From positions 39,143 to 86,537 of the forward strand of contig CDMY01000331.1 of the NCBI GenBank assembly GCA_001179505.1: a stretch of 47,395 nt of DNA, in the 5' to 3' direction. The notes below the pieces were generated by a model. It was not told the DNA's origin. It saw only the letters and a program-made list of their open reading frames with translations, and searched no databases. How positions within the stretch are numbered: position 1 is the stretch's first letter; each line of letters begins with the position of its first letter. Below, in pieces: positions 1-9,627 of this stretch. Source of the stretch: Vitrella brassicaformis (Eukaryota; Sar; Vitrellaceae). The position numbers and the translations under genes were made by a program.

Positions 1-1
1 C

Positions 2-1862
2 TACCTCGGGTCGCGTATCGAGGAAGCCCCTCTCGAGTGGATGCCTGACACCAACGACAGCGAGCGAGCCAGGGTCATCACCCAGCCGCCCACACCACCG
101 CTCCTCGAGGCACAAGAGGCACCCAACGCCAAGTCGGTGCCGCCACGCCAGCACACACTGACTGGCATCACACTGTGACGAAATAGAGGGAGGGAGGCAT
201 CATGCGCTCGATAATGGGCTTATCCGCGTGTGCATTCAGGCGCTCTCCAAGGCTGACATCTCGCGGCTGGAGGGATGACGACGGTCCTTGCCGCTTGGTG
301 CCTGGCGGCGTTTTGGGGTCTCGCGTCCTGGTGGTTCCCGAAGGGACGATATGGCTGCACGCGGACCTGAGGGAGGCCACAGTGTGCCTGGCGGGGCAGG
401 AGGAAGACATGGTGTGGGTGTCCACCGGGAGCGGCCAGGCCTGGCGCGCCAGGGAGGGCTTCTCCCTCAGTAAGGAAGGGCACACGCGCATGGCATGGCC
501 GTTCTTGAATGTCTGTCTGTGTGCGCCTTGGTAGGTCGGACGAGTGGCTCTCCGATGGTGCTGCAACGCACCTTCATGCCCTGGGACGAACGCAGGCAAT
601 GACTGACTGACTGACACGATGGATGCGATGGATGCGGGAACACATGTAATACTCGTTTGTGCCTGTTTGTGATGCTTCTTGGCCATCCATCCGTCGTGGC
701 TGCATGGCATGGCACGCAGCGCTGCGTTGAGGCGTCTGTTTGAGGAGGCCTTCTGCACCATCGAGTGCCACCGGGAAGCAGCACAGCTAGCACGGACAGA
801 CAACTCATGTGCCCTCCCGCTCTGCAGAGTGAGTGAGCCAATAGTGATTCCACTTCCTTCACACATCGATGGATGGCCTCTGTCTGTGTCTTCTCTTCCT
901 TCGCGTGTCGTCTCAGGTAGTGGACCGTCCCTCTCCTGACGATATGGGCGAGTCTGATGAGGCCATGGTGGCGGACCCATCAGCCCCGCACCACCTGCAA
1001 TGCGTCGACACGATGGTCGTCGACGGCTCCCACTGCAGATTCTCACTCTACGACTACCGGTCAGTCACAGACATACACACACAAAAATCATTACGTACGT
1101 GATATCATATCCATCCATGAAATGCCCTCTGTCTATCTGTCTGTCTGTCTGCAGTCGTCTGGACGATAACGGCATTCCGATCGACACGCCTCCCTGCCGC
1201 CATCTGGCCTACCCCATGGTGGTGTATGGCCTCTTTGACGACGACTCGACGGCCCTCGTCTACACAGAGGTCTCATGCCCCTTCCCACCCAGGCTCACCC
1301 ACACGACCATCCATCAACAGCATCAACGGCATCAGCAGCACAGCAGTGCACCGCTGCCGACCCACAGCCATAGAGTGCGGATCGCTCTGCGGGAGGTGCG
1401 CATAGTCACACAAGTGAGCCAAGGGCTGGCAACGGAGGCGTCGACGACCGTGCGTGGCAGTCTGGACGATGAGTGGCCGCCAGAGGCACACTGGTACGTA
1501 CGTACGTGGGATGGGACACTCACTACACAAACAATGACATGCACGTCACGGGCAATCGGGAGATCCTGTGTGTGCGTCTCTCTGGATCTGACTGACGGCT
1601 GTTGCCATGCCGTCCATGTAGGTACGTTAGTTGTCTCCGCGAGCTCTTCAATTGGTGGCACCGCAGCTTGGAGGATCCGAAGGCCATCAAGGCGCACACG
1701 ATCCACTCGCTGTGCGTGCAGCACGTGTGCGGCATCCGACACCTGCTGATGCGCCAGACGCAGGGCAAGTGCATTCTGGACGGCCTCGTCAAGCCATCAG
1801 TCCCGCCACCCATCGTGGCGCGTCATCAGACAGACAAACAGACAAGAAGACAATCAATATGA
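2..1862 (+). CDS. hypothetical protein, 3' seven exons (5' end outside window)
   Basis: A spliced reading runs from the left edge to a TGA-free end at a stop near 1860. Exons that keep one frame are 2-174, 240-530, 720-828, 917-1059, 1155-1269, 1321-1493 and 1622-1862; introns are 51-189 bp with GT-AG ends, and the phases match at every junction. They encode about 414 residues. The middle contains REATVCLAGQEEDMVWVS and AYPMVVYGLFDDDSTALVY, which look like beta-strand-rich stretches. The C-terminal part (RELFNWWHRSLEDPK, then HSLCVQHVCGIRHLLM) looks helical. An in-frame stop at 176-178 would end the first exon, but splicing at 174/240 removes it. I do not recognise a family. The 530/720 junction is the least certain: a stronger-looking donor at 470 does not keep the frame with any acceptor I found. 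Confidence 0.6.
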
Positions 1863-2125
1863 TGGCAGCGGGCCTCCTGACTGACTGACTGACTGACGTG
1901 ACGAGGGAGCTGCTGTGTTGTCTGTATATGTTTGGCTTGTGAATCCTAATGAATGGGTTTGGCCTGGGGAGACAGACAGACAGACATACAGACAGACAGA
2001 CAGACAGACAGAGCCGCCCCTCTCTCTCTTGGCTTAACTAACTACACAGCCCACCCCTGCGCACCTCCGTGTGTCGGCGTGTGCGCCACGCACTGCTGCA
2101 CACCAACCGCATTCATCAATTTCGC
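1863..2125. other. intergenic stretch, no gene seen
   Basis: It separates two + strand genes and holds TGAC repeats near 1880-1898 and a GACA array. Short open frames here are low-complexity and have no splice support. Confidence 0.5.
1971..2011 (+). repeat. GACA tetranucleotide microsatellite
   Basis: About ten tandem GACA units with one CATA interruption. Similar GACA/TGTC tracts recur through the window, in introns and between genes. Confidence 0.9.
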
Positions 2126-2239
2126 AAACCCTACGCACAATTAGGGTTAGATGAGCACGTCGGCCGCCGCCCCGCCCCCCTCCAATCAATGGAAAAAAGC
2201 CTCCAAAGCAAAAGTATTACGGTTTAGGGTGTAGGGTTT
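2126..2239. promoter_or_regulatory. cluster of four telo-box-like motifs
   Basis: AAACCCTA at 2126-2133, TTAGGGTT at 2141-2148, TTTAGGG at 2223-2229 and TAGGGTTT at 2232-2239 flank the proposed start codon of the GAS2-domain gene; the first two face each other. In plants the AAACCCTA telo-box is a promoter element of growth and translation genes. Here it may be a promoter element or a relic of telomeric repeat insertion; the sequence alone cannot decide. Confidence 0.45.
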
Positions 2240-3182
2240 GCGAGCTTAGAGTGGCACACACGTGACGATGTGGTGTGGTGTGTTATGGTATGGTTGGGTG
2301 TGTGTGTGTCGTTCGTTCGTTTGTGTCATTCATGCAGTCGATCCGTGCCCATTCGTCGCATCGACGAGGGCCTCTACATCATTGGCACCAGGCGGGTCTC
2401 GTGCAAGATACTCAATGGACAGCTAATGGGTGAGTACAGGCAAGCCGACATACGACCAGAAGAGAGAGCTGTCTGTCTAGTCCATGAGTGAGTGCATCAT
2501 CTGGGTGCAGTTCGTGTGGGGGGTGGCATAATGAGCCTGGCCGACTTCGTGTCATCGGAGCGGGCCAACGTGCGGGCTAATCCGGGGGCCGTCCTCGCCC
2601 TGCCCTCCTCAGCATCCTCGCACCACTCGCCAACACACACACGGGGCGCCATCGCTGCCAATCGCTTCTCATCAGCTGGTGAGTGGGCGGTGTGGCTGCG
2701 GGGGGGCGGGTGGACGCACTCACTCACTCGTCTCCCTCTGACATGTGCATGTCCTTTGAACATTGATAGGGTCAAGCCAGCAGGACGTCCCCCGCACCAA
2801 CCTGTTCACCACTTCTCAACACAGCAGCAGGCCACCACCAGCAGCACCACCCGCTGCTGCTGCTGCTGCTGTAGCTGTAACATCGCCGCTCAACCACGAC
2901 AGCAGCAGAGTGACGGCTGCCCACCCCCCCAGCCACCAGCGCCACAGCCATCCCCATCCGACCCCTTCGGCAGCGCATACATGGCCGCCGCCACTGCCAG
3001 TGACCCCTTCATGTACACACAGCAGCAGCAGCAACATGGCGCTGGCTCATCTGCCTCGTGGCTGGACTCGTTCAACAATATGTTTGGCTGGGGCGGTGGT
3101 GGGGAGAGTGAAAGTGTGCCGTTGGAGCCGGAGAGGCAGAAAGGACTGCAGGGCGGTGGCGGGGCGGCGGAGTGATGATTGA
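2151..3182 (+). CDS. GAS2 (GAR) domain protein
   Basis: Exons 2151-2230, 2338-2429, 2511-2678 and 2770 onward keep one frame and give about 250 residues. The start at 2151 gives MSTSAAAPPPSNQWKKASKAK. The second and third exons join at LNGQLM / VRVGGGIMSLADFV, which with RRIDEGLYIIGTRRVSCKI matches the GAS2-related domain, a roughly 70-residue microtubule-binding module ending in RVGGGW-like residues. A role at microtubules is therefore likely by family. The tail is Ala-, Pro-, His- and Gln-rich. The alternate frame of the last exon (stop at 3175) encodes a more natural tail with two SDPF motifs and WLDSFNNMFGWGGGG, so a tiny intron near 2870-2910 may switch frames; the exact 3' end is unsettled. 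Confidence 0.75.
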
Positions 3183-3686
3183 TAAGGGGCGTGAGTAGAG
3201 TAGGAGAGGTGCATGATTAAAGAGATGGGAACACCGCTTCTTTTATCGCCATGTGGGTCGGTGCGGTGGCTGGCTGGGTGGAATGAAGTGACTGGATGGA
3301 TGGATGGTATTCACGTCTGTCTGTATGTATCTGCTGGTGAATGATTTTGGGGCTGAGAGAGAGTGAGTGCCTTTTTTGATATATAGATCGCGTGCTGCAG
3401 CGACTTACATATTCTGCTGCAAATGGTGGTGGTGCACAATCAATTAAGGAGGCCTGCTCTCGACGGACAGAGACAAGTTTGCCGTGAGTTGTCTGTCCAC
3501 ACACGAGAAACGAGAAATGGCAGGCACCTGACAAAGGAGGGGAAAAGAAGAACGAATTTTTGGCAAGTAGATGCATGAAATGGGCGACGAAGTTCGTCTA
3601 ATTGGCAATCCCTTCTGGACTCATAATTCTACTGTTTTACGGACACAATTGCCCTTCAGCAAGCACTCCATTTGTGTGTGAAGTCA
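3183..3686. other. intergenic stretch, no gene seen
   Basis: Follows the GAS2-domain gene and probably contains its 3' UTR and the promoter of the next gene. A 119-codon open frame on - (3217-3576) has no splice structure or recognisable content. Confidence 0.5.
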
Positions 3687-4266
3687 ATGGGGAACCTTCT
3701 CCAGCCTAAGTTCAAGACTGCGGTGGCACACAGTGATAAGGAGACCTGCTGGCGCGTCATGAATCAACTTTGGAGGCTCTCAGAAGGTACGCGAGAAGGG
3801 AAGACGAAAGTCAGATGACGTCTGTCTGCCTGATGGTTGTGTGCGTGAACGTGTGCAGACGCTTGTGACCCGTGCATGCTGTCGACGCAGCAGGTGGACG
3901 TGTTGGCGGCCATGCTCGATGAGGACGGAAACATCAAGCCCGAGAAGCTGAGCCACTTCATCACAACGGTAGACAAGTTCATCCAGCTCCAGGAGGAGCT
4001 CTGCAGGCCCACCGTGACTGCGGGCCCCATCGACGAAGTGCTCCAGTGCCTGTACACGTGCGCTCTCATCGGCACAACATCACACACACACACAGACACA
4101 CACATCACACACATAGCAACCACTGTCTGTCTGTCTGTCTGTCAGCGAGCGTCGCCGTCGTTACATAGAAGCCGTGGCTCGGGCGGTATCTGCTGCCGAG
4201 TCCACTGCCGAACCCACGGAAGATAGTGACTCGCCAATTTCGCCTCTGTTGAAGACGGGATTGTAG
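3687..4266 (+). CDS. small protein with N-myristoylation-type start
   Basis: Three exons, 3687-3786, 3859-4057 and 4146-4266, join in frame to give 139 residues ending in TAG. The N-terminus MGNLLQPKFK has Gly2 followed by a basic residue, as in N-myristoylated proteins, so membrane attachment is plausible. The middle (MLSTQQVDVLAAMLDEDG, then KLSHFITTVDKFIQLQ) is predicted to be helical; DEDGNIKPEKL recalls an EF-hand-like loop, but a full calcium-binding loop is not present. The C-terminus is Ser/Glu-rich. I do not recognise the family. A MORN pseudogene begins about 10 bp after the stop. Confidence 0.6.
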
Positions 4267-4276
4267 ACGGCCGACG

Positions 4277-4817
4277 TCATGCAGCAGCTGCAGAGCCTCC
4301 AGAGGTCATAAGAGGCGTTCGCCGCCAAACATGAGGCTGAGAGGGACGAGTGGCGGCGGGAGCGAGATGTGCTCTGGAGGGCCGCATCCGAGAGCTGGAG
4401 ATGGGCATCATACAGATGGGGAAAATCTCATTTGAGGGTGGAATCTATCGTGGGCAGCTGCTCACATAGATTCTGCTCACACAGGACGGCTTTGGCAAGC
4501 TCTACGAGGGCGAGTGGGCGGACGGAAAGCGACACGGCCAGGGGAAGGCCTACTATGAGGGCTATTGTTCTGTGTTGTGGTTCGATGGCGAATGGCGGGA
4601 GGGCCTCGCCCACAGCGGCACCCTCTTCCCTGACGGCGACTGGCATGGATGGAAGAAGCTCGATGGCAGCCCTTCTTGGCCCATCACGCCCATTCGCTGG
4701 CAATCGGGACAGGGGATACCCGACGTCGCCCTTAGGGATGGGAGCCCATGCGGGTTGCATCAGTGGCTGAAGAGTCTGGGCCTGTCGGGGTATTTCCCTG
4801 CTGGTGCGCTTGGGTAG
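4277..4817 (+). pseudogene. MORN-repeat gene remnant
   Basis: Closely resembles the intact MORN genes at 10927-11907 and 20967-22031: the coiled-coil start (VMQQLQSLQRS), then FEGGIYRGQLL, then YEGEWADGKRHGQGKAYY and the family C-terminal tail ending YFPAGALG. The second TAA-type stop falls where the intact genes read SQEA (near 4308), a TAG interrupts after QLLT (near 4468), and most central MORN repeats are deleted. The 5' leader module of the family is missing, so it has no evident promoter or start. A 4572-4817 open frame preserves only the C-terminal 81 residues. Confidence 0.85.
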
Positions 4818-5756
4818 CGAGTGCTTCCTTTGTGGCTGAGTGGCTGTCTGTGATGTCAATCTGTAGATCTGTGTGTGATTGATTGAGGGAGGGAGGCAGG
4901 GAGCGAGGAAGCGACAGCTCTTGTTTGGTGCTTCGTGCTGTCTCTTTATCCAGCCTATGTCTTCTCGGATGGCTGCAGAGACAGACAGATAGACAGACAA
5001 ACAGACAGACAGACAGAGATACATACCAGTGTGTATCTGTCTGGTATGTATCTCTTCGTAGCACAGATGCGCCTCTCTGTCTTGTGACTTGTCTCTGTCT
5101 GCCCTCTCTGCAGACACACATGTATGTGTGTGCTCATGTCTGACAGACGGACAGTCCGTGTTGTCAGAGTGACTCACGTGTGTGATCATCAACCCATGAA
5201 TCAGCAGTGAACACATGCACAGACAGAAAGGTCATACAGAGAGAGCATGTGAAGGTGATGGATGAGTTTGACTGTGGGTTCGCTTTCTGTGTGTATGTAT
5301 GTGTGTGTGTGTGTGTATTTCACGTGTGCTGTGCATGGGAGACAGAAGCTTTTTGTCGATCCAGTGACTGTCAATCAGCTGCTGTTGAGAGTAATAAAAG
5401 GTCTCTGACAGCAGTCACGGGTAGTACGGGAGAGAGAGGAAGGACAATAAAAAACTTCCACACGACATGACATACATCACCTAATCCACTGTCATGGAGC
5501 ACGTGTCATGGACACACATGCTGTATCATGTCAGTGTTCCACGCACATCCACTGAGAGCACAATGCTCCGACAACAGCACCCTCTCCCCCGCTCCCTCCC
5601 CTCAATGCATACACACAGACCCCCAGACACGCGACACACAGCCAGACAGCCATCCACGAGAGACACTCACCATCACAATATACCAGTAGGCAAATGCCCC
5701 GACGCACCCACATACTGCAGCAACCACAGCCAGGCGGCCACAAGAGGCCACACTCA
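4818..5756. other. intergenic stretch between convergent MORN copies
   Basis: Contains GACA microsatellite sequence at 4978-5014, a hairpin (listed separately), TG-rich tracts at 5280-5320 and the 3' flank of the - strand MORN gene. No gene is supported on either strand; the long - strand open frame over 4428-5216 is antisense to the MORN remnant. Confidence 0.5.
5015..5055. repeat. 15-bp perfect inverted repeat, 11-nt loop
   Basis: AGAGATACATACCAG at 5015-5029 is exactly mirrored at 5041-5055. It lies downstream of the MORN remnant and next to a GACA microsatellite, and has no coding context. Confidence 0.85.
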
Positions 5757-7278
5757 TCAGCTGAGTGCACCAGCAGGGAAATACCTCGACACACCCCGAT
5801 TCTGCAGCCACCAATGCAATTTCCATCCGCCGACACCACGCAGGTCGGTTTCGGGTACGTCCTGTCCGGCCTGCCATCGAATGGGCGTGATGGGATACTC
5901 AGGGCTGCCGTCAGCCTTCTTTCCTCCCCTCCAGGTGCCGTCAGGGAAGAGGGTGCCGCTGCGGGCCAGGCCCTCCCGCCATTCACCATCGAACCACAAC
6001 ATAGGACCATCAAAGTGGTAGTATGCCTTCGCCTGGCCGTGCCGCTTGCCGCTCTTCCATTCGCCCTTGTAGATCGGTTTGTTGTTGCCGTCTCGCAGCT
6101 CCCCCTCGCCGTGTGGTCTGCCGTCAAGTGTTGGCCCATGATAAAAATGGACCTCCCACAGCATGCCCGTCGCCACGACAGCTCCGTTCTTCTCCCCGTT
6201 GACCCACTCGCCCCTGTAGGTCACCTTGTCGTTGATGAACTCCTCTCCCTGGCCGTGCCGCTTGCCGTTGGCCCAGCCGCCTCTGTAGACCAGCGTGCCG
6301 TGCTGATACTCATCTCCCTCGCCGTGCCATTGGTTGTCTTTCCACTCGCCCTCGTACAGCTTCACCATTCCTCCATTATAGGCTTGGTATTTGGTGCCCC
6401 GTCCCTCTCGCTTGCCATCCACAAAGTCGCCATCGTACACGACACATATCTTGGCTTCATCTCCGCCTTCTTTGGTGCGCACCACACCCGGCCCGTACTC
6501 CTTGCCCTTGCCGTGGTATTTGCCGTTTCTCCACTCGCCCTCATAGCGCATCTCTTGCTCGTCAAACGACCGCAGCAGCCCAGCACCATCAGGCAGCCCG
6601 TTGACCACCGAGCCATAGTACATGCCGAGTAAGTCCCGATGGACAATCTTGCGTGGAGTGATGTGGTCGTCCTGCACCTGGCGCCGCCGGAGCTCCTTGA
6701 GCTCTGCATGAGCCTCATCTCTCTGAGCCTCGGCCCGCTCGCAGCGTCTCTTCCATCCGTCCCTCTCTGTCTTGTACTCGTCTCTCTGGGCTTGGAGCTC
6801 CTCAATCCGCATCTCGTATTGCTGCCGCTCTCTGTCCATCGACCGACGAAGATCTGCATGCACACAGATATCCGCCCAGACACACGATTGGATGATGTGT
6901 CTGTCGTGTGCGCACCATCCATGACGTTGTGCAGTATCCCGGTCGTGTCTGTGTCGGCAGAAGTGCCCTGATGGTCTGCTATCTCCTCCTGCGTCATCTC
7001 AGAGCTGCCAGAATTGGCGTCCGAGAAGGCTTCCTCTCGTTGAGCCTCGGCTTCCTCGCACCGACGTTTCCACTCATCTCTTTCGGCTTCGAGCTTGCTG
7101 GTCCGGCTGCGCTCACTGTCCCTTGAGCTGCGCATCTCTGCGTGCACAGAGCATATGCGTGGGAATGGTCACATACACGCATGAATGCCTCCCGCTTGTG
7201 TCTGTGTGCACCTTCCATGATGGTCTGCAGTGTCGAGATGGTGTGGCTTGCTTGACTCCACGCGGCGTCGTCAGACAT
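5757..7278 (-). CDS. coiled-coil / MORN-repeat protein
   Basis: Three exons on -, 7278-7212, 7137-6916 and 6853-5757, join in frame to give 461 residues. Exon 1 is MSDDAAWSQASHTISTLQ plus four residues. Exons 2 and 3 each carry a similar charged coiled coil (ERDEWKRRCEEAEAQREEA and ERDGWKRRCERAEAQRDEA), suggesting an internal exon duplication. From about residue 200 there are some ten MORN repeats of the YxGEWxxGKxHGxG type (for example YKGEWKSGKRHGQAKAYY). The protein ends in the tail shared by all MORN copies here (ITPIRWQAGQ, then YFPAGALS). MORN repeats typically bind membranes or act as scaffolds. Its upstream region is shared with the gene start at 47295. Confidence 0.88.
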
Positions 7279-7282
7279 AGTG

Positions 7283-7345
7283 GCGGCAGTGATGCCCAAG
7301 CTGTGAGGATGGATTGGCTCGTTCGGCAGAGATCGGTGTTGCCAA
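7283..7345 (-). promoter_or_regulatory. shared 5' module of the MORN/ART gene family (copy 1)
   Basis: Read on -, it contains CAGCTGTGCCCCTATTGATT and then CAACACCGATCTCTGCCGAA just ahead of the MORN start codon. Near-identical text precedes starts at 7815, 10927, 17923, 20967 and 47295. Confidence 0.6.
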
Positions 7346-7486
7346 TCAATAGGGGCACAGCTGGGGGTGGCAGACAGGCCAACAGCGACGCACGGCGATG
7401 GCAAAAAGGCGGCGGGAGTGCGATCGCCACACGAGCTGAGGAGAAAGAAAGGAAGAAAGGGGAGGACAAACGAAAGGGAAGACGTC

Positions 7487-7656
7487 GGTGACAATCAAGA
7501 CGAATCTTGGAGATCTGAAGGTCACACAAACATTCCATCGCCCATTGTGTTCATGTCCGTCATCATCGTGCTCCTGTCTGTGTTTGTCTGTCGTGCTGTT
7601 CACAGGTTGAGCTGTTCTGTCAGCAGGCGCCTAAGTGCTAAAAGGTGGGCGAGGAA
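7487..7656 (+). pseudogene. truncated PPIL3-type cyclophilin copy (exons 1-2)
   Basis: Carries SVTIKTNLGDLK, an intron with GT-AG ends, then VELFCQQAPKC followed at once by a stop codon. These match exons 1 and 2 of the intact cyclophilin at 45897-47135. The start codon is lost (the A of ATG reads G) and the rest of the gene is absent. It sits divergent to the MORN gene at 5757-7278, exactly as the intact cyclophilin is divergent to the gene at 47295, so it came along with a duplicated bidirectional promoter. Confidence 0.85.
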
Positions 7657-7770
7657 ACACGCGCATGGATCAATGCTCGTGACCCGCAGCACAATGTGTC
7701 TGCAGCAAAGTGGTGTGCATCTTCCATCCCTGCGCGTCGCTGTCTGTCTGGCCACACACTGCTGTGGCCC

Positions 7771-7814
7771 TATCGATTGCAAACACCGATCTCCGCTGAC
7801 CGAGCTGTCTGACA
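7771..7814 (+). promoter_or_regulatory. shared 5' module (copy 2)
   Basis: GCAAACACCGATCTCCGCTG followed by a short spacer and an ATG; same arrangement as at 47263-47294 and 17885-17922. Confidence 0.55.
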
Positions 7815-7913
7815 ATGAGTGGCCACGACGCCGCCCTCTCTGACGACGCCCAATCGCTATCAAGCGCCTCCACTGTGGCCATGCCGACATTTGAGACGAC
7901 CATCCCGTCTTGA
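7815..7913 (+). other. leader reading frame upstream of RRM-ART copy A
   Basis: Encodes 32 residues beginning MSGHDAALSDDAQSLSSA and ending at TGA. In the MORN genes at 10927 and 20967 the same leader is the N-terminus of the protein. Here it ends just before the start of the RRM-ART gene, so it would act as an upstream ORF or is a relic. A 1-nt deletion relative to the other copies alters its last residues. Confidence 0.6.
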
Positions 7914-7923
7914 GCATCAACCC

Positions 7924-9335
7924 ATGAGCACCGTCGGCGCATTCGTAAGGCAAGCAGTCCTGCCCCAGTCACAGCGTGGCATCCTCCCTCTCTCTGTGTG
8001 TGTAGGTGCGGGTCCGTGGTTTGCCGAACAACGCGTCGGAGCAGGACATCGTGTCCTTCATGCTGCCACTGCGGTGCCACACCGATGAAGTCACCATCAT
8101 ACGAGACCGTCACGTAAGCAGCCACGCCACATGACATCGTATTCCTTCCGTCGAGATTGCTGTGTGTCGCTTGTGTGTTCTCGCTGGCGTCTTCAGGGCT
8201 ATGCTACGGGTGATGCATTTGTTCGTTTCAACTCCGATGCAGAGGTGAGGTCAAGAACAGCCGCTGGCAGCGTGCTCACACGTTCGTTTGTGTGTCTTTT
8301 TGTCTGTCCCCTGATCACACGCAGGCGCACCAGGCCTTGACGACGAACGGCCAGCGTCTCGGCGCTTATTGTATCGAGGTTCTTCCCTGCTCGTGCACCG
8401 AGTATGACACCTACGTCAGCCGAGTGATGAATCGCGAAAAGAAGAAGGCTCTCCGCTATACAGTGTACCACTCGCTGAAGGCGCTCAAGGACAGGAACAC
8501 ACGAGAGATCGCGCACCTCGCTCAGCGGTCCGCCATCGAACAGTAGCACTGGGAGCAGATGAGAATGCTCGAACGGGAGGCGGATTTATCTCTTCGGCGT
8601 ATGGAGAACCTGACGGGCAATATCGACGAGCTGCAGCGGCTGCAGACTACTCTGACGAATGAGCTGCAGCAGCTGGAGGGCATCACCGACGCCCTCGTGT
8701 GGGATGTCTCTATGCAGCATGAGCGCAACCGGCGGCTCCGCGAGGCTATTCAGGCTCTCGAGACCGACACCGCCATGCTGGAGGAGCGACATCGGCAGCT
8801 TGAGAGGCGCCACGAGAGCATCACCCGCCAAGAGCAAGCAGAGCAAGACATCAAGCGTGCGCTATTTCAGCGCATCCAAGAGCTGGCGAGATCGAAGCTG
8901 AATGCACTCAAGCGCAATGAGAGGCTGCAGAGGCGCATCGATGCATTGCGCGATCCAGGAAGCGGCGCGGCAATCCTCTTCCATCAGACTGACCCACAAA
9001 GCCCCCAGCGACTGAGGGGTGGTGTCGATATGAGGGCGTGCAAGCCGATGGGGTTCTGGGGCTTAAACAATCGTCGTGGGTTCTTTTGTGCATCAACGGA
9101 GGAGATCACGAACGACCCCGGCAAGGCTCAGCATCGTGGGTGGATGTTCAAGTTGGCGGTGCGACTTGGACGCGTGAAGGAGCTGCACACCTTGAGAGGA
9201 CCCGGGACGCTGGCGAGCAACGACGAGTTCGACAGTGTGGTGATTCAGACGGACTCGGGGCTGGAGTTTGCTGTGACGAAATCAGAGCAGGTGACGATTA
9301 TTAGCGACTACCCCTACCCTCAGGGAATCAGATAG
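7924..9335 (+). pseudogene. RRM / coiled-coil / ART-like gene, copy A (nonsense codon)
   Basis: Exons 7924-7944, 8006-8113, 8197-8244 and 8325-9335 are colinear with the intact copy at 18033-19434. They encode MSTVGAF, an RRM of the hnRNP H/F (quasi-RRM) type with RNP2 VRVRGL and RNP1 GYATGDAFVRF, a long coiled coil, and a C-terminal ART-like domain. TAG at 8544-8546 replaces the CAG (Gln) of the other copy, about codon 133, before the coiled coil and ART domain. TAG is a normal terminator here (both ART copies and the gene at 3687 end in it), so recoding is unlikely. The first intron is 83 nt against 84 in the other copy and must be spliced. Downstream of the stop, 777 nt stay open, so the lesion may be recent. 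Confidence 0.8.
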
Positions 9336-9627
9336 AAAGTTGTTGTGAGTCTGCCTGTTCGGCTCTGTGCTTATCTGTGTTGGCGATCCACGTTTTTGTC
9401 TACCTGCCTGTGCATGTCATAGAGCTGTTGTTTATCCAACGAAATGACCCGTGGGCCCATTTGGAGTGCCTGTGTGGATGGCTAGCTCGTGTGCGACTTT
9501 GCAATGTCTGCGTGGACGGTCAGTCTGTCTTGCGACTTTGCCACTGATTTATGAATGCTTTGTCCACGCATGACCTCCCAAACACTACCATCAAATCGCA
9601 CACAACGCGCCTTCCAGTTGCCCCCAG
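9336..9627. other. 3' intergenic region between convergent ART genes
   Basis: No gene seen. It is conserved with 19435-19658 in copy B apart from small indels, so it belongs to the duplicated block and contains the two 3' UTRs. Confidence 0.6.

Noticed and set aside
168-1046. 292-codon open frame on the - strand
   Set aside because: Antisense to well-spliced + strand exons and without motifs.
1971-2011. GACA arrays considered as a CRISPR-like repeat
   Set aside because: Simple tetranucleotide repeat with no spacers; the genome is eukaryotic.
4428-5216. 262-codon - strand frame
   Set aside because: Antisense to the MORN remnant; codon pattern mirrors MORN repeats, and the rest is microsatellite.
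8544-8546. TAG read as a sense codon (alternative genetic code)
   Set aside because: Copy B has CAG here, and several intact genes end in TAG, including both ART genes and the gene at 3687.
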